Positions 19,048 to 27,215 of a stretch of DNA of 64,000 nt are shown one piece after another (within the stretch, counting starts at the first letter, position 1; each line of letters starts with the position of its first letter). Source of the stretch: Virgibacillus siamensis (GTDB lineage Bacteria > Bacillota > Bacilli > Bacillales > Amphibacillaceae); assembly GCF_900162695.1 (NCBI RefSeq), contig NZ_FUIH01000007.1, positions 3,162,001 to 3,226,000 of the forward strand. Direction: 5' to 3'. The position numbers and the translations under genes are program-made. Below the pieces are notes generated by a model. The model was not told the origin of the DNA and ran no database searches. It saw only the letters and a program-made list of their open reading frames with translations.

Positions 19048-20067
19048 TTACTTTCCAGGTTTATTCCAAATGGGGTAAAACAGCAATCTTGTTAAAACAT
19101 ACAGATTCAATATTCCATATACCGGATAAATATAACTTATTAAGGTGGAAAACCCAAGTGTGGTTAACGGAATCATCGTTACCAGAATGACCGTTGCAAG
19201 CAGCCATACAGGACTGTTGTTCCAAATTGTTTTCATTCTGGAAACAATCCCCAGCACCCCTGCCGCTGCTGTCGTAAAAATGGCAAACCAAAGGAGAATA
19301 GACATAAAGATCAGCATCCCAAATGGATAATGTTTCAGGATTGCAAATAAAGGAATCTCGTACAGGAGTAATTCATCAGCAATTTGAATCAGACTGCTAT
19401 TATATATATAAGAAATAACACCAAGTAAAAGCCCGCTTCCAAGTGAAGCAATCCATATCTCACGGTTGGATTTAACCTTATTGCCGATCGCACCCAGTAC
19501 AGCAATTAACGGCAAAATATTCAATGCAGTAAACGGAAATGCCGCCGTCCAATTCCGCTGATTATGCCAATTTGGCAATAAATTAAGATCCTGATCCAAT
19601 GTGAAAAGCAGTAAAATAAACAACAGGCCACCTAACAAAAGCGGCAGGATAAGCTGGTTAATCGCCAGTAGCCCGTTAATATCCCTCAAGAACAACACTA
19701 CCAAGGCAATTACAATGAAAAATACGCCCCACCAGTACGAAAAGCGAAATGCCTGTCCGGTCGCACCGCTGCCGGCAATCATGACAACCGTTGTGGTAAA
19801 CAAGTATAAAAAGATCATTACATCATACACACGGGTCAGCTTTGTTCCTACAATTATTTTTAAAACTGGTAAATAATCCGAGGATTTTTTCTCGTAACTT
19901 ATTTTCATAATCACTAAGCAGCAAATAGAAAAAAAGATCATAAACAGTACAATGGCAAGTCCACTTTCATGACCAAAAAATTGCCATAATTCCCGTCCCG
20001 AGGCATACCCCGCTCCAATTGTTGTACCAATAATTAAGAACATCCATTTCATTCCGGCTTTCCACAT
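19048..20067 (-). CDS. YkvI family membrane protein
   Basis: 339 aa with about ten membrane helices. The opening FLIIGTTIGAGYASGRELWQFF has the glycine-rich first helix of LeuT-fold transporters and matches the YkvI family; substrate unknown. The ATG follows GGAGG. It is divergent from yyaC and heads an operon with MscS and DUF951. Confidence 0.85.
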   Translation of the reverse strand: MWKAGMKWMFLIIGTTIGAGYASGRELWQFFGHESGLAIVLFMIFFSICCLVIMKISYEKKSSDYLPVLKIIVGTKLTRVYDVMIFLYLFTTTVVMIAGSGATGQAFRFSYWWGVFFIVIALVVLFLRDINGLLAINQLILPLLLGGLLFILLLFTLDQDLNLLPNWHNQRNWTAAFPFTALNILPLIAVLGAIGNKVKSNREIWIASLGSGLLLGVISYIYNSSLIQIADELLLYEIPLFAILKHYPFGMLIFMSILLWFAIFTTAAAGVLGIVSRMKTIWNNSPVWLLATVILVTMIPLTTLGFSTLISYIYPVYGILNLYVLTRLLFYPIWNKPGK

Positions 20068-20156
20068 GGCTTTTCCTCCATCATTTTTGCGTATTTAGGT
20101 ATAGAACGAATTTTAAATCCGTATACTTATACCAATATGTTGATGGAGGATAAGCT

Positions 20157-20774
20157 ATGAATCTGATGAATCGTTTTGAAGCAAAAAATAATAAACTCCA
20201 ATTGCTGTATAACAACCCTGTTCTTAAGAAAAAAATGAGCGATAAAATAATTTCTTTCATACCCGATATGAGAAAAGATTGCATCATTGTCTGTATTGGA
20301 ACAGATCGTTCCACCGGAGATGCACTTGGTCCCCTGATTGGGTCCTATTTACTGGAGAAAAACCTTAAAACGTTCACCGTGTATGGCACCCTTCCAGACC
20401 CGGTGCATGCTGTAAATCTGAAAGACTATTTAACACAGATTGAAAAGCAGCATGATAACCCATTCATTATTGCTGTTGATGCATCACTCGGAAAAACGGC
20501 AAAAGTCGGCAGTGTCATACTGGATAAAGGCCCGCTGCTTCCCGGTGCCGCAGTTAACAAAGATTTACCGCCAGTGGGAGATATTCATATTACGGGCGTG
20601 GTCAATAAGCTGGGATTTATGGAATATTCAATTCTGCAAAATACAAGACTTTCAACCGTAGTGGAAATAGCCAAAAAAACTGCGGACATTTTACATTTGG
20701 TGGATGAATTGCTGTCAGTCAGAGAGGCACTCCCCGAAACAGCAATGGCAGCAACGAAAAAAACATTACAGTAA
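20157..20774 (+). CDS. yyaC: Spore protease YyaC
   Basis: 205 aa. CIIVCIGTDRSTGDALGPLIGSYL, PDPVHAVNL, IAVDASLGK and VGDIHITGVVN define the YyaC family, related in fold to the germination protease Gpr. In B. subtilis it is made in the forespore. The ATG follows GGAGG. It reads away from oriC, against its neighbours. A GGTATA-N18-TATACTT pair at 20098-20128 resembles a forespore sigma promoter; this is a weak match. Confidence 0.92.
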   Translation: MNLMNRFEAKNNKLQLLYNNPVLKKKMSDKIISFIPDMRKDCIIVCIGTDRSTGDALGPLIGSYLLEKNLKTFTVYGTLPDPVHAVNLKDYLTQIEKQHDNPFIIAVDASLGKTAKVGSVILDKGPLLPGAAVNKDLPPVGDIHITGVVNKLGFMEYSILQNTRLSTVVEIAKKTADILHLVDELLSVREALPETAMAATKKTLQ

Positions 20775-20817
20775 GGGTGGACCAGATTTTTCCATATCCT
20801 AGCAAGCCATCCAACAC

Positions 20818-20853
20818 AAATGGCGCAGGACTGAATTTATCCTGCGCCATTTT
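20818..20853. terminator. Bidirectional terminator between yyaC and the DUF1646 gene
   Basis: Perfect stem AAATGGCGCAGGA / TCCTGCGCCATTT around a 9-nt loop between convergent genes. Confidence 0.85.
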
Positions 20854-20871
20854 CACCCGGTTTCCTTATAT

Positions 20872-21948
20872 TCACGTGAACAAAATGACCATGAAATATA
20901 CCAGCATAGCTATTAACCCAATTGGGAAAGCAAACTTCGCATATTCGAGACTGGTAATTTTCAGCTTGCCGGCAGCAATGATATTCGGTATGTTACCCGG
21001 AATCAGCATACCGCCACTAATCAATAAGCCCATTAAAATTGCCTTAATGGTTGGTGTATCCATTGCAGGACTTACCTCTGCAGCAGCCAATGTAGCATTG
21101 TCCAGTACAGCCGAAATCATATTGATCCAATACAGCAGATCCGGACTAAGGCCCAGTAAGTATTTTTCAATAAACGGCTCAAATCCCGCCCCGAGAAATG
21201 TCAGTGCCATAACAAATAAATATATTTTTAAACTCCGGACAATAATTTCTGTATACGATTCAACTTCCGGTTCCGCCTCTTCAGTCACATTACCGGCCGC
21301 GCCTGCCGAACCCGCTTTTCCCGCGGCTATCTCGTTTCCAGCTTTATTAGCCTCCGATTCTTCTTTCGACTTAATTACGAAAGCGGCAAGTATTCCGAAT
21401 ATAATCACGCCAGGTATGACAGATTTGCCAATCAGCTTAAACAAATAAAAGAAATCTTCATTTAGTTTACTGACAACAATGGTTGATAAAGGTTCACCGA
21501 TTGGAGTCAGTGCTGCACCTAATCCAATCGCAAAACAGGCCAGCACAACAAGCCGAATTTCTGATTTACGATCCATTGGCAGTACGCTGATAACCGCAAC
21601 AAGCACAATTGCAGCGATAATCGCTGTAATGACACTGGAAAGCAGCCCAAGTATGATGACAAACAGCGCAATAAATAATCGATACGGCATAGCCTTGCTG
21701 GTGGCCAAAATTCCTTTTTCAATTGGACCCTGGAACCAGCGGAATAACAGCCCTGCAACAAGTACAGCCAGTGTAATATTAATCGGATGGATCAGCGCCT
21801 CTTTCGTCAGATTCCAGTCCAGCACCTGGCTTACCAATACTGACGCAATACCCATTATAAATAAGAATACTTCCAGGTTCTTTTCAACCACTCTTGTGAA
21901 TGGTAAAAATAGTACAAGCAGTAATATGATAGTCAATCCAATTATCAT
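20872..21948 (-). CDS. DUF1646 family permease
   Basis: 358 aa with about ten membrane helices; the central cytoplasmic loop (about 195-240) is rich in Ala, Gly and Glu. IGLGAALTPIGEPLSTIVVSKL is a motif shared with ion-transporter-like families such as NhaD/ArsB; DUF1646 proteins are putative cation transporters of unknown substrate. The ATG follows GGGGAG. It appears monocistronic. Confidence 0.8.
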   Translation of the reverse strand: MIIGLTIILLLVLFLPFTRVVEKNLEVFLFIMGIASVLVSQVLDWNLTKEALIHPINITLAVLVAGLLFRWFQGPIEKGILATSKAMPYRLFIALFVIILGLLSSVITAIIAAIVLVAVISVLPMDRKSEIRLVVLACFAIGLGAALTPIGEPLSTIVVSKLNEDFFYLFKLIGKSVIPGVIIFGILAAFVIKSKEESEANKAGNEIAAGKAGSAGAAGNVTEEAEPEVESYTEIIVRSLKIYLFVMALTFLGAGFEPFIEKYLLGLSPDLLYWINMISAVLDNATLAAAEVSPAMDTPTIKAILMGLLISGGMLIPGNIPNIIAAGKLKITSLEYAKFAFPIGLIAMLVYFMVILFT

Positions 21949-22031
21949 AAACGCAGCTCTCCCCTTTACCTAATTAATTTTGAAAAACGGAAGCAATTAT
22001 CTTTTCTTTCAAATCATTTCGACAAAATCAT

Positions 22032-22078
22032 ACAAAAAAACCTGCCACCAAGGTACATATGTACCCCTTGGTGACAGG
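22032..22078 (-). terminator. Terminator of the OpuAC-type gene (38-bp palindrome)
   Basis: CCTGcCACCAAGG-TACATATGTA-cCCCTTGGTGaCAGG is an almost perfect palindrome of 38 bp. On the minus strand it is followed by a run of seven T, giving a strong terminator upstream of the DUF1646 gene. Confidence 0.8.
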
Positions 22079-22209
22079 CTCCTCCATAAAACGAACATCT
22101 ATTTGAAAGTAAAAGAACACTTCTATTTCCCAAATGCTTAAAAGTATTTTATAACTTTCTTTATTCTAACACATGATATATAAATTTTTCAATATTTTTT
22201 CTACCGATG

Positions 22210-23106
22210 TTATTTTTCTGCTTTTAAGTCTTTAATGGAATCAATGTCCATGTATGCCGGCACAACTAAACCATTCCTTGTACCGGTCAGATTAACTCCC
22301 AAGTCTACTAAATCATTTTTATACTTTTTATAATAAGGAGCATGTGTTGATGGCAGCCATGCACCTATCATTGCATCTGCACTTCCATCCGCAATACTGG
22401 CAAACATAGGACCTGGTTCCACTTGAAGTAATTCAACTTCAAAATCCAATTTATTTTCCAATACATATTTTATGACATTAGAACTGGCAATTACATCAGC
22501 CCAGGCAACATATGGCACTCTTAATTCGGCACCGTTCCCTGGCTTTACCCCCTTAATCCAAGTATTAACCAAATCTTCATTATTCTCGACCCATTCCTTT
22601 GCCGCATCCTGTTCTGATTGGCCATCCTCAATTTTCAGCATCACCTTTTGCAAGTCTTCCGGCTCCCAATGAAATTGATCGAAAAACTTATACGCATTAG
22701 GCATATCTTCCTTTAAACCCTTGCGTATAAGCGTCTTAATCTTTTCTTCACCGCCATATACTTTTTTTGGATCCTTCAGCATTTTAAGATCATACTGGAT
22801 GAACATCCAATGTGGAATCCAGCCAGTCACAATAATTGGCTCCTTATCATCAATCGCATTGTCTAATGATGCCGTCATGGCGGCACCGGAACTTTCCGTA
22901 AGCTCCCATTTCTCCTTAAGACCATACTCAGATAATACATCATTCGTTTGCCCCATAATACCAGCACCTGGATCAATTCCAATGATTTCATAGTCAACCT
23001 TATCGCCGACAAAGGCATTTTCATCTACCTTTTCATCTTCTCCACATGCTGTTAAACCTATTAAAAATAGTAATGCTAACGTTATTCCCAACCATTTTTT
23101 TAGCAT
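22210..23106 (-). CDS. Glycine betaine-binding lipoprotein, OpuAC type
   Basis: 298 aa. Lipobox TAC near residue 21 after a hydrophobic signal. YEIIGIDPGAGIM, the aromatic ligand region TGWIPHWMF, VPYVAWADVIASSNVI and VEPGPMFASIADGSADAMIGAWLP match B. subtilis OpuAC, including Trp positions of the betaine aromatic cage. OpuAC delivers glycine betaine to OpuAA/OpuAB for osmoprotection. No ATPase or permease gene is adjacent, so it must serve a transporter encoded elsewhere or have another role. It has its own promoter and terminator. AGGAGG precedes the ATG. Confidence 0.9.
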   Translation of the reverse strand: MLKKWLGITLALLFLIGLTACGEDEKVDENAFVGDKVDYEIIGIDPGAGIMGQTNDVLSEYGLKEKWELTESSGAAMTASLDNAIDDKEPIIVTGWIPHWMFIQYDLKMLKDPKKVYGGEEKIKTLIRKGLKEDMPNAYKFFDQFHWEPEDLQKVMLKIEDGQSEQDAAKEWVENNEDLVNTWIKGVKPGNGAELRVPYVAWADVIASSNVIKYVLENKLDFEVELLQVEPGPMFASIADGSADAMIGAWLPSTHAPYYKKYKNDLVDLGVNLTGTRNGLVVPAYMDIDSIKDLKAEK

Positions 23107-23454
23107 GATATGTATCCTCCTTGTGTACGTAATTCTTCTGATGATCTAAAATGGCTAACCTTTAAAGGAGACAAAGTCTAATTTTACAGATTATTAGGCT
23201 GCAGCTCAACGTTCAAAATCAATTAAATTAAAGACTGGCAATTGAGTTATGGTTCTTTATCGACATCATATGTAATTTTCTTAGAATTGCACTAATTTAC
23301 TATAGCATTTGATTTTGGTGACAGCGTACCTAGGCGCTTTCACTAAACTGATGACATCTCCGGTCTTTCGGCATGATGTTGCCGGTTGAATGTCCACTCA
23401 TTTGCGCTAAAAAACTATAAAAAAACCAGGTATGCTAGATTTAATTTATCCCAA
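23107..23454. other. Intergenic region upstream of the OpuAC-type gene
   Basis: No gene seen. It carries the candidate promoter below and imperfect inverted repeats around 23320-23342 (GTGA.AGCG / CGCT.TCAC) and near 23372 (CGGC / GCCG), whose role is unknown. Confidence 0.5.
23181..23209 (-). promoter_or_regulatory. Candidate promoter of the OpuAC-type gene
   Basis: Minus strand TTGAGC, 17 nt, TAAAAT, about 75 nt before the start codon. Confidence 0.45.
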
Positions 23455-23715
23455 TCATAAAAATAAAATAAGTGATACAATAAAAAATAACAGTAGAGAA
23501 ATAATGGCTCTTATCCAAGTTATCTTTTTACTTATTCCAGCCTTTTTTTCCAAGAATTCAATATAACTTATGGTTAACAGAAAGCCAAAAAAGATAATTG
23601 CAAACCATTTCATATCTTTTATAAGCTGATATCTAAAGGCTCCTGCAGCTATAAGTACTGTACCCACGGCCCCCATGATCATAAAAAAACATAATTCTTT
23701 CGTACCTTTATTCAA
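23455..23715 (-). CDS. Small membrane protein of unknown function
   Basis: 86 aa from a TTG start preceded by a strong AAAGGAGG at 10-nt spacing; the frame is open further upstream, but nothing there looks like a start. Three hydrophobic segments (about 9-27, 37-52, 66-86) are separated by short charged loops. I recognise no family. The good ribosome site and clean three-helix pattern argue that it is real. It stands alone between the OpuAC-type gene and the DUF554 gene. Confidence 0.5.
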   Translation of the reverse strand: MNKGTKELCFFMIMGAVGTVLIAAGAFRYQLIKDMKWFAIIFFGFLLTISYIEFLEKKAGISKKITWIRAIISLLLFFIVSLILFL

Positions 23716-24094
23716 AATTACCCTTCCTCCTTTCATCATAACTCTATTTTTACAGAACAGATAAGGTAACAGCTGTGTATTTATTAAAATCAGATGTCGA
23801 TGATTATGTTGTAAAGTCTTTTTATCCAAGCCTTAAGCATGATCAACAACATCGATGATACAGTCTGTATTTTCTGTAAAATATCCCCAACTGATGACCC
23901 TGGCAGCATTAAATCGTTTAGCAGAAGTTTGAAAGAATAGCTTTCAAACTGTTTTAATGCTTCGATAACGGACATGGATTGTCATCTATAAAAGAACTGA
24001 TTGTATCTTTTCAACCACAATATGAACCAACTTAAATAAGCCCAATTTTTCCAATACATACCGGGAAATTGGGCTTTATTTATTATAAAATCCT
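23716..24094. other. Intergenic region, mostly featureless
   Basis: Apart from the terminator at 24036-24074 I see no supportable feature. A 61-codon open frame on the minus strand has no ribosome site and no recognised motif; it could be debris of a lost gene. Confidence 0.5.
24036..24074 (-). terminator. Terminator of the aminotransferase-DUF554 operon
   Basis: Stem GCCCAATTT...AAATTGGGC with a loop of about 17 nt, 20 nt past the DUF554 stop, followed by a TTATTT tail on the minus strand. Confidence 0.65.
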
Positions 24095-24799
24095 TTAAAA
24101 AAGCAAATAAACATAATTGACAATTCCAACCGTAACCAATGATGGCAGCAGATTTCCAACGCGAATCTGAACAATTTTCAACAGGTTCATGCCGATAGCA
24201 ACAATTAAAAGCCCGCCTACCGCAGTAAGTTCCGTTATTAATCCATTTAAAAAGGACTCCGGAAGAAATTGTTCAATTTGCGTGGCCAAGAGCGCAATGG
24301 TCCCCTGATAAAGAACGACCGGAATAACAGAAAAAATAACACCAAAACCCAAGGTTGTTGTTAAGACAAGTGCAGTAAACCCGTCTATCATTCCTTTTGT
24401 AATCAGGATTTCATGATCTCCCCGTAATCCGCTGTCAAGTGCACCAATGACTGACAAGGCTCCAATAACAAAGATTAAAGAAGCTGTTACAAATCCCTGG
24501 GCAACACTAAAATCATCTTCTGTATTGGAAAACCATGAACCAATCCATTCCCCAAGGCGGTTAAGTCCTTCTTCAACATGAATAAACTCCCCTATTATTG
24601 CACCAGTCAATAAACTAAGCAGCACAACAATGATTGCCTCGGTTGAAAAAGCCATTTGCAGTCCGATTAGAATGACAGCTAGTCCGATCCCATGCATAAC
24701 TGTTTCTTTGTATCGTTCAGGTATTTTTGTAAAAAACAGGCCGAGCAAACACCCTGCTATAATACAAACGCCATTTATGATTGTTCCTAGTAAAACCAT
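24095..24799 (-). CDS. DUF554 family membrane protein (YdfK-like)
   Basis: 234 aa with about seven membrane helices. The opening VLLGTIINGVCIIAGCLLGLFF and VIGALSVIGALDSGL are typical of DUF554, a conserved transporter-like family of unknown function. It follows the class V aminotransferase gene by 18 nt, so the two are probably co-transcribed. Confidence 0.85.
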   Translation of the reverse strand: MVLLGTIINGVCIIAGCLLGLFFTKIPERYKETVMHGIGLAVILIGLQMAFSTEAIIVVLLSLLTGAIIGEFIHVEEGLNRLGEWIGSWFSNTEDDFSVAQGFVTASLIFVIGALSVIGALDSGLRGDHEILITKGMIDGFTALVLTTTLGFGVIFSVIPVVLYQGTIALLATQIEQFLPESFLNGLITELTAVGGLLIVAIGMNLLKIVQIRVGNLLPSLVTVGIVNYVYLLF

Positions 24800-24817
24800 T
24801 GCTACATCTCCATCTTT

Positions 24818-25972
24818 TTATAAATCCTCGTATGCTGATACTATTTCTTGAATTGCTTTTATAAAAAAATTGACTTCTTCTTCTGTGTTATACATACCAA
24901 TACTCGCCCTCACAGCACCTTGTTCTGTAGTATTTAATGTTTCATGCCCTAACGGACTGCAATGCAGCCCCGCTCTTACTGCAATATTATAATGCGTATC
25001 CAGAACCATAGCAATTTCCTGAGATGGAATATCATTAATATTAAATGCAACAATTGGCATTCTCGATTCATGTTCCTGAGGTCCGTAACAAACTATTCCA
25101 GGAATGGATTTCAGACCTTTCAACAACTGTTTTGCCAACAATGTTTCACGTGGAACATTTTCCATCGACCTACCTTCCAACAGTGTCAGTGCAGCATTTA
25201 AGCCGGCAATCCCCGGGGTGTTTAATGTGCCGCTCTCATATTTTTCCGGCCATTGTTCCGGTTGTCCAATCAATTCAGAATAGGCACCTGTCCCCCCGTG
25301 ATGGATTGGTTCAAGTTCGATATCTCCCTCGACAAGCAGCATTCCGGTCCCCTGTGGTCCAAGTAGCCCTTTATGACCTGGAAAAACCAGCATATCTATA
25401 TCCTGCCGAACCATATTAATTGGAATATGACCGGCAGTTTGGGAACCATCAAGCAGCGTTTTAATGGAATTCCTGCGGGCAACTTTTGAAACCTTTTCAA
25501 TTGGAAGGATAGTACCGGTAACATTTGATGCATGTGTCATGGCAATCAGTTTCGTCTTGGATGTCACAGCATCCTCCAAATCAATGATAAATTTCTCAGT
25601 ATCTCCATTCCATTGCAAATATGTAATTGTTATCCCTTTTTGTTTTCTTATGTATTCCAGTGGCCTTCTGATGGAATTATGTTCAAATGAAGTGGCAATA
25701 ATATGATCTCCCCTGCTCCATGGGAAACCTTTGATTGCCTGATTCAATGCTGTTGTTGCATTGGAATAGAATAGTGCTTTTTTTGGGTCTGTACAACCGA
25801 ATAAACGGCTGGCGCGTTCACGTGTTTCCTGAATAATGGATGCTGCATTCCTTGCCGATTGATGACTTCCCCTGCCCGGATTTGCACCGATTTCATTCAG
25901 CGCATGCAACATCGCCTTCCCTACTCCTTTTGGCTTGGGAAATGATGATGCAGCCTGATCAAAATAAATCAT
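24818..25972 (-). CDS. Class V aminotransferase-fold enzyme, cysteine desulfurase family
   Basis: 384 aa PLP enzyme. YFDQAASSFPKP at the N-terminus, the PLP lysine in MLVFPGHKGLLGPQG, and the catalytic-loop cysteine in VRAGLHCSPLGHETL, as in SufS/NifS-like desulfurases that free sulfur from cysteine. No iron-sulfur scaffold gene is adjacent, so the sulfur acceptor is unknown; it may be a specialised desulfurase rather than the housekeeping one. An exact parS sequence lies inside the gene (25142-25157), where the protein reads NVPRET. Followed by DUF554. Confidence 0.85.
   Translation of the reverse strand: MIYFDQAASSFPKPKGVGKAMLHALNEIGANPGRGSHQSARNAASIIQETRERASRLFGCTDPKKALFYSNATTALNQAIKGFPWSRGDHIIATSFEHNSIRRPLEYIRKQKGITITYLQWNGDTEKFIIDLEDAVTSKTKLIAMTHASNVTGTILPIEKVSKVARRNSIKTLLDGSQTAGHIPINMVRQDIDMLVFPGHKGLLGPQGTGMLLVEGDIELEPIHHGGTGAYSELIGQPEQWPEKYESGTLNTPGIAGLNAALTLLEGRSMENVPRETLLAKQLLKGLKSIPGIVCYGPQEHESRMPIVAFNINDIPSQEIAMVLDTHYNIAVRAGLHCSPLGHETLNTTEQGAVRASIGMYNTEEEVNFFIKAIQEIVSAYEDL
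25142..25157 (-). promoter_or_regulatory. parS: parS site inside the cysteine desulfurase gene
   Basis: Read on the minus strand the 16 bases are TGTTCCACGTGAAACA, identical to the canonical B. subtilis parS to which Spo0J (ParB) binds. It lies about 1.2 kb beyond the spo0J stop codon. ParB loads here as a CTP clamp and spreads, serving chromosome segregation and condensin loading. Confidence 0.9.
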
Positions 25973-26317
25973 CTCTACAGTCCCTCCTCCCCTGTTGCCT
26001 ATATTTATTAGAGCTGTTATAAAAAGTTTTTTCTATCACCAAACTAAATTGGGGAGGTTCTTTGACCCCGCCGTTGGAATATACTCGCTTTCCACGGGCA
26101 AGTGTCTCGCCTAGCTTGTTCTTCCCGTAGGAGTCTCGCATATTCCAACGGCTAATTAAGAATTTTTCATTTAAATATTGCAAAATAGATTTAAAAACAA
26201 CAAACGGTATACAACACCTAACATGTATTTCCGATATGACTTGATAGAATAAGTTTTTTCACAGTATGTCCGAAGTTATTATCAATACTAGAGTTGACTA
26301 AAAAAACTATATTAAAA
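25973..26317. other. Intergenic region containing repeat A1
   Basis: Between spo0J and the desulfurase gene. It holds repeat A1 (26070-26152) and otherwise AT-rich sequence without a supportable gene; I did not find a convincing promoter for the desulfurase gene. Confidence 0.6.
26070..26152. repeat. Palindromic intergenic repeat A1 (short form)
   Basis: 83 bp bounded by perfect 13-bp inverted ends GCCGTTGGAATAT / ATATTCCAACGGC. The core shares CTCGCTTTCC, GGGCAAGTG, CTCGCCTAGCTTGTTCTTCCCG and AGGAGTCTCGC with copy A2 near dnaN, but lacks about 34 bp of A2's middle. Inner bases CCACGGG / CCCGTAGG remain complementary. No coding capacity. Confidence 0.85.
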
Positions 26318-26354
26318 AAGACCGACAGCATGTCATACTTCACCAGTCAGTCTT
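26312..26354 (-). terminator. Terminator of soj-spo0J
   Basis: Minus strand AAGACTGAC, loop, GTCGGTCTT with one G-T pair, then TTTTTT; about 15 nt after the spo0J stop. Confidence 0.8.
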
Positions 26355-26369
26355 ATTTAATATACGTTA

Positions 26370-27215
26370 TTATTGTTCAAATGTCGTTAAGATCCGCTCC
26401 AAGTCATCATTTGAATAAAATTCAATTTCAATTTTACCTTTGCGTTTTCCGCGATTGATTGTAACTGCAGTGCCAAGACGATCGCGAAGAATAGATTCGC
26501 GCTCTTGCAAGAAAATGTCCTTTTCATCCTTTTTCTTTTTCTTTGGCTTTTTCCCTTTCTCATTCATCTGTACAATCAGTTGTTCCACTTGGCGAACATT
26601 AAGCTTTTCTTTACGAATCTTATCAACAAACGGCATAATTTTATCCGTATCTTTGATTCCCAGCAATGCACGACCATGCCCCATTGAAAGTTCTCCATTA
26701 TTAATATAGGCAATCGCCTGATCCGGCAATGATAACAGACGGATTATATTGGCAATATGGGACCTGCTTTTACCGAGCCGTTTGGACAATTCATCCTGGG
26801 TTATATCCAATTCATTCATCAAATTGGAATATGCATAAGCTTCTTCTATAGGTGTTAAGTCTTCCCGCTGCAGGTTTTCCAAGAGCGCGACTTCCATCAT
26901 TTTCTCGTCAGTAAGTTCTTTTACAACCGCAGGAATTACATCAAGCCCCGCTTCCTTTGCTGCCCGGAAGCGACGTTCTCCAACAACGATTTCATAGCCT
27001 TTAATACTTTTTCGTACGATTAAAGGTTGAATGATCCCATATTCCAAAATGGATTCTTTCAGTTCCTCGATTGCATCCGCGTGGAATGTCTTTCTAGGCT
27101 GATAAGGATTGGGACGGCAATCGTTGACAGGTATTTCCTCAATTAAATCATCCTTCTTCTCCTCTATTTCAGGAGGAAAAAAAGCATCTAAACCTTTACC
27201 TAACCCTTTCGCCAC
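26370..27215 (-). CDS. spo0J: Chromosome partitioning protein ParB (Spo0J)
   Basis: CTPase clamp that loads at parS, spreads, recruits SMC and stimulates the Soj ATPase. 281 aa. MAKGLGKGLDAFFP start; N-terminal CTP-binding domain with the GERRFRAAKEAG arginine patch; helix-turn-helix (about 120-180) with TQDELSKRLGKSRSHIANIIRLLSL as parS reader; C-terminal dimer domain after a Lys-rich linker (KKPKKKKKDEKD). Overlaps soj by 20 nt. Confidence 0.97.
   Translation of the reverse strand: MAKGLGKGLDAFFPPEIEEKKDDLIEEIPVNDCRPNPYQPRKTFHADAIEELKESILEYGIIQPLIVRKSIKGYEIVVGERRFRAAKEAGLDVIPAVVKELTDEKMMEVALLENLQREDLTPIEEAYAYSNLMNELDITQDELSKRLGKSRSHIANIIRLLSLPDQAIAYINNGELSMGHGRALLGIKDTDKIMPFVDKIRKEKLNVRQVEQLIVQMNEKGKKPKKKKKDEKDIFLQERESILRDRLGTAVTINRGKRKGKIEIEFYSNDDLERILTTFEQ

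Noticed and set aside
20866..20883. CACGTG at the end of the DUF1646 gene
   Set aside because: Flanks (ATATT / AACAA) do not match the parS arms.
23790..23975. 61-codon minus-strand frame
   Set aside because: No ribosome site, no recognisable motif; a decayed gene is possible but unsupported.
24051..24066. CCGGGAAAT near 24062 as a Noc site
   Set aside because: Only the right half matches; it belongs to a terminator stem.
26579..26596. TGTTCCACTTGGCGAACA inside spo0J, resembling parS
   Set aside because: It is 18 bp with a broken CACGTG core; Spo0J sites need the intact core. B. subtilis has parS in spo0J, so this may be a decayed relic, but it cannot be called.
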